A DNA stretch of 27,645 nt, taken from the IMG/VR virus record IMGVR_UViG_3300034283_001218, positions 1 through 27,645 of that record. One strand, written 5' to 3'. This stretch comes from a virus. Position numbers and translations under genes: made by a program. This document shows, one piece after another, positions 25,970-27,645 of the stretch (position 1 is its first letter; each line of letters starts with the position of its first letter). The notes under the pieces were generated by a model, which saw only the letters and a list, made by a program, of their open reading frames with translations, made no database searches and was not told the DNA's origin.

Positions 25970-27645
25970 ATGCCTAACGCAAACCGCCAATCAACAGGGG
26001 ACAATGGGTTTCTAGGAATAGATACTAGAAGCAACCCATCTACGCTTAAGGATGGCGTATTGCAGGATGGCAACAATATCAGAATAGACCTTGCCACATT
26101 GCAGGTCAGAAAAGGAATAAAAAGGCTTCTTGAGCCCAGCATTTGCACTTCTATTGGTAAGATATACGGAACTGGACTATACACTAAGCCAGACGGAAGA
26201 GAGTATATAGTTATCGTATGTGAAACCGCCTTGCATCTTTACGACATAGAGACACAGGCTGTCTCTAACTCGTATGCGTTTCCATACATGCAGGTTAATG
26301 GAAATAGATATTACAGGTCAGTAACGGAAGAGCAGACGCAGGTGTTGCAGGCTGTAAACAAAGTCTACATTCTGCGTGGAGAAACCAAGAGATTCATAGA
26401 TGGCAATGGCTCTGTAGGACAGCGTGTTAGTGCTACTAATGGTTCTACAACAGTAACTGTCACAACTAACCTTCCACATGGACTTGTTGTTGGCGATGAA
26501 TTCGTCATTGAAACACCGCATGTAGAACTTAACGGCCCGACACCGACATCGAATTTCATGGTGAAATCAACGCCATCGGTGTCATCGTTTACATACGAGA
26601 TTCCTGTTGCTTATAACCAAAACAATCACGGGCCATATGTCATACAGGTTGCAAAGCCTGTTCTTGTTTTTGACGGAAGCAATGTCTCAATAGTTAGGCA
26701 GGGCATAATTGACGGAAGTGTTTTTAGTGGAACTAGCCCTACTGCTTGTGACTTCCCTCCTACAAGTAGGGCTATATATCACAAAAACAGACTTTATTGT
26801 AAGTATAGCAGGGATGAAATTTGTGTATCAGATTACCTTCCCAATGTTAATGGTGATTGGAAGTTTGACCTTACTATACAGGCTCTGACTATTAACCAAG
26901 GTGACGAGCAAGAGATAATGGGTTTCTATCCTTGGACTAGAGACGAGATTCTTGTTTTTAAGACTAACAGTATATATGCGGCTAAGTTTGCGGACAATAC
27001 ATCAAGCCCATCTGTAATCCTTGCGGAATCTTATGTAAGAACGCTTACCTTTGAACTTGGCTGTGTGTCGCTTAGAAGCGTAGCCAATGTCGGTGGCGTT
27101 GTATTTTTCCTTTCTTCAAAGGGTATATATGCCCTAGAACCGCAACTTGATACAAATCTCCTATCAAACACGCTTCCTTTGTCGATTAATGTTCAAAAGT
27201 ATATCAACAGAATCAACCAAAGATTCGTTCATAAGTCGATAGGCGTTGTTTACAATGGTAGATATTATCTTGGAGTTCCTATTGATAATAGTGAGTATAT
27301 AAACCATATATTCGTCTATAACATCAATAACAAGATGTGGGAATCTGTAGACACATTTCCAAAAGATTTTGCTACATTTAGCCAATCCGAGTTCAATTCT
27401 CCATATGCAATATGGAACGATGATGTTAACAAGACATCTATTTACATAACAAACGATTGGGATGCTAATGATTCTGGAAGCCTTCCATCGGCTGGCCTTT
27501 TGCAGGCTGGTGACTTTGTAAACATTAGCCATGTGGAGAGTGGATACTTCCCTTGGACTACAGGAATCAAGTCAAACCATCAAGTTCAACTTGGCAGGAA
27601 TAGAACCAACTATCAAACCATAGACTTTGACATAAAGGCAGAGAC
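25970..27645 (+). CDS. Tail nozzle protein (T7 gp12-like), 3' end outside window
   Basis: A frame without a stop runs from ATG 25970 to the right edge (558 codons and still open). It starts MPNANRQSTGDNGFLGIDTRS and is beta-rich throughout. DGVLQDGNNIRIDLATLQVRKGIKRLLEP is followed by repeated strands (YIVIVCETALHLYDI, KVYILRGETKRFIDGNG, KPVLVFDGSNVSIV) like blades of a beta-propeller. This matches the tubular tail B (nozzle) proteins of T7-like and P22-like phages, which close the tail tip. The start is 2 bp after the fibre stop (TAATAATG). Incomplete at the right. Confidence 0.75.
   Translation, partial: MPNANRQSTGDNGFLGIDTRSNPSTLKDGVLQDGNNIRIDLATLQVRKGIKRLLEPSICTSIGKIYGTGLYTKPDGREYIVIVCETALHLYDIETQAVSNSYAFPYMQVNGNRYYRSVTEEQTQVLQAVNKVYILRGETKRFIDGNGSVGQRVSATNGSTTVTVTTNLPHGLVVGDEFVIETPHVELNGPTPTSNFMVKSTPSVSSFTYEIPVAYNQNNHGPYVIQVAKPVLVFDGSNVSIVRQGIIDGSVFSGTSPTACDFPPTSRAIYHKNRLYCKYSRDEICVSDYLPNVNGDWKFDLTIQALTINQGDEQEIMGFYPWTRDEILVFKTNSIYAAKFADNTSSPSVILAESYVRTLTFELGCVSLRSVANVGGVVFFLSSKGIYALEPQLDTNLLSNTLPLSINVQKYINRINQRFVHKSIGVVYNGRYYLGVPIDNSEYINHIFVYNINNKMWESVDTFPKDFATFSQSEFNSPYAIWNDDVNKTSIYITNDWDANDSGSLPSAGLLQAGDFVNISHVESGYFPWTTGIKSNHQVQLGRNRTNYQTIDFDIKAE

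Overview
The window reads as part of a tailed double-stranded DNA phage genome with a short-tailed (podovirus-type) virion. Large terminase, portal, scaffold, an SU10/DUF5309-type major capsid protein, a head-tail connector, a repeat-rich fibre and a T7 gp12-like nozzle protein lie in the usual morphogenesis order on the + strand (about 16.4 kb to the right edge). There is no integrase, repressor, DNA polymerase or RNA polymerase here, so the phage probably borrows the host replisome and host RNA polymerase. Almost no gene has a Shine-Dalgarno sequence, so the host probably tolerates SD-less initiation. The host itself cannot be identified from the sequence.

Layout. (1) 42-1834, +: a late unknown protein and a membrane lipoprotein with a lipobox and three C-terminal membrane segments (spanin or holin candidate). 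(2) 7992-1767, -: a replication and recombination block read leftwards: RusA resolvase, PD-(D/E)XK exonuclease, a small protein, a winged-helix replication initiator, a DnaC-like loader, then ERF-type annealing protein, five small proteins (two of them under 60 residues), a metallophosphoesterase and further small proteins. A promoter-to-terminator unit of about 80 nt between the loader and ERF genes looks like a small RNA. (3) 8123-13375, +: an HTH protein followed by about a dozen small accessory genes, one of them resembling the C-terminal half of ArdA antirestriction protein. (4) 13376-14270: a gene-free stretch with a strong hairpin and a promoter, then four tRNA genes. A fifth tRNA precedes the lysin and a sixth lies among the accessory genes. 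(5) 14291 to the end, +: late genes, with a GH19 endolysin just before terminase.

The most striking feature is in region 3. Nearly every small gene or gene pair carries its own promoter built to one plan: TTGACA (or TTGACC/T), exactly 17 bp, then GATACT or a relative, often with TCTGC inside the spacer. Most are followed by a short G-free C/A/T leader (TTCACCTTCACCC, then ACCTACCAC) that ends at the ATG. The -35 box often overlaps the TGA stop codon of the gene upstream. The unit therefore behaves as a promoter-leader-microgene cassette, with different genes behind near-identical control DNA. Matching promoters occur on the - strand before the exonuclease and ERF genes. The last cassette start (13211) appears leaderless. 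Between two late cassettes, three 11-bp AT-rich repeats beside five ACAGGC repeats look like a replication origin.

The likely programme, by inference, is as follows. Host RNA polymerase fires the many small promoters to make takeover and anti-defence proteins plus replication and recombination proteins. Late transcription then covers the tRNAs, lysis and virion genes. All six tRNAs have U at the wobble position and read A-ending codons (AGA, CCA, UCA, CAA, AUA, ACA), which are common in the AT-richer late genes.
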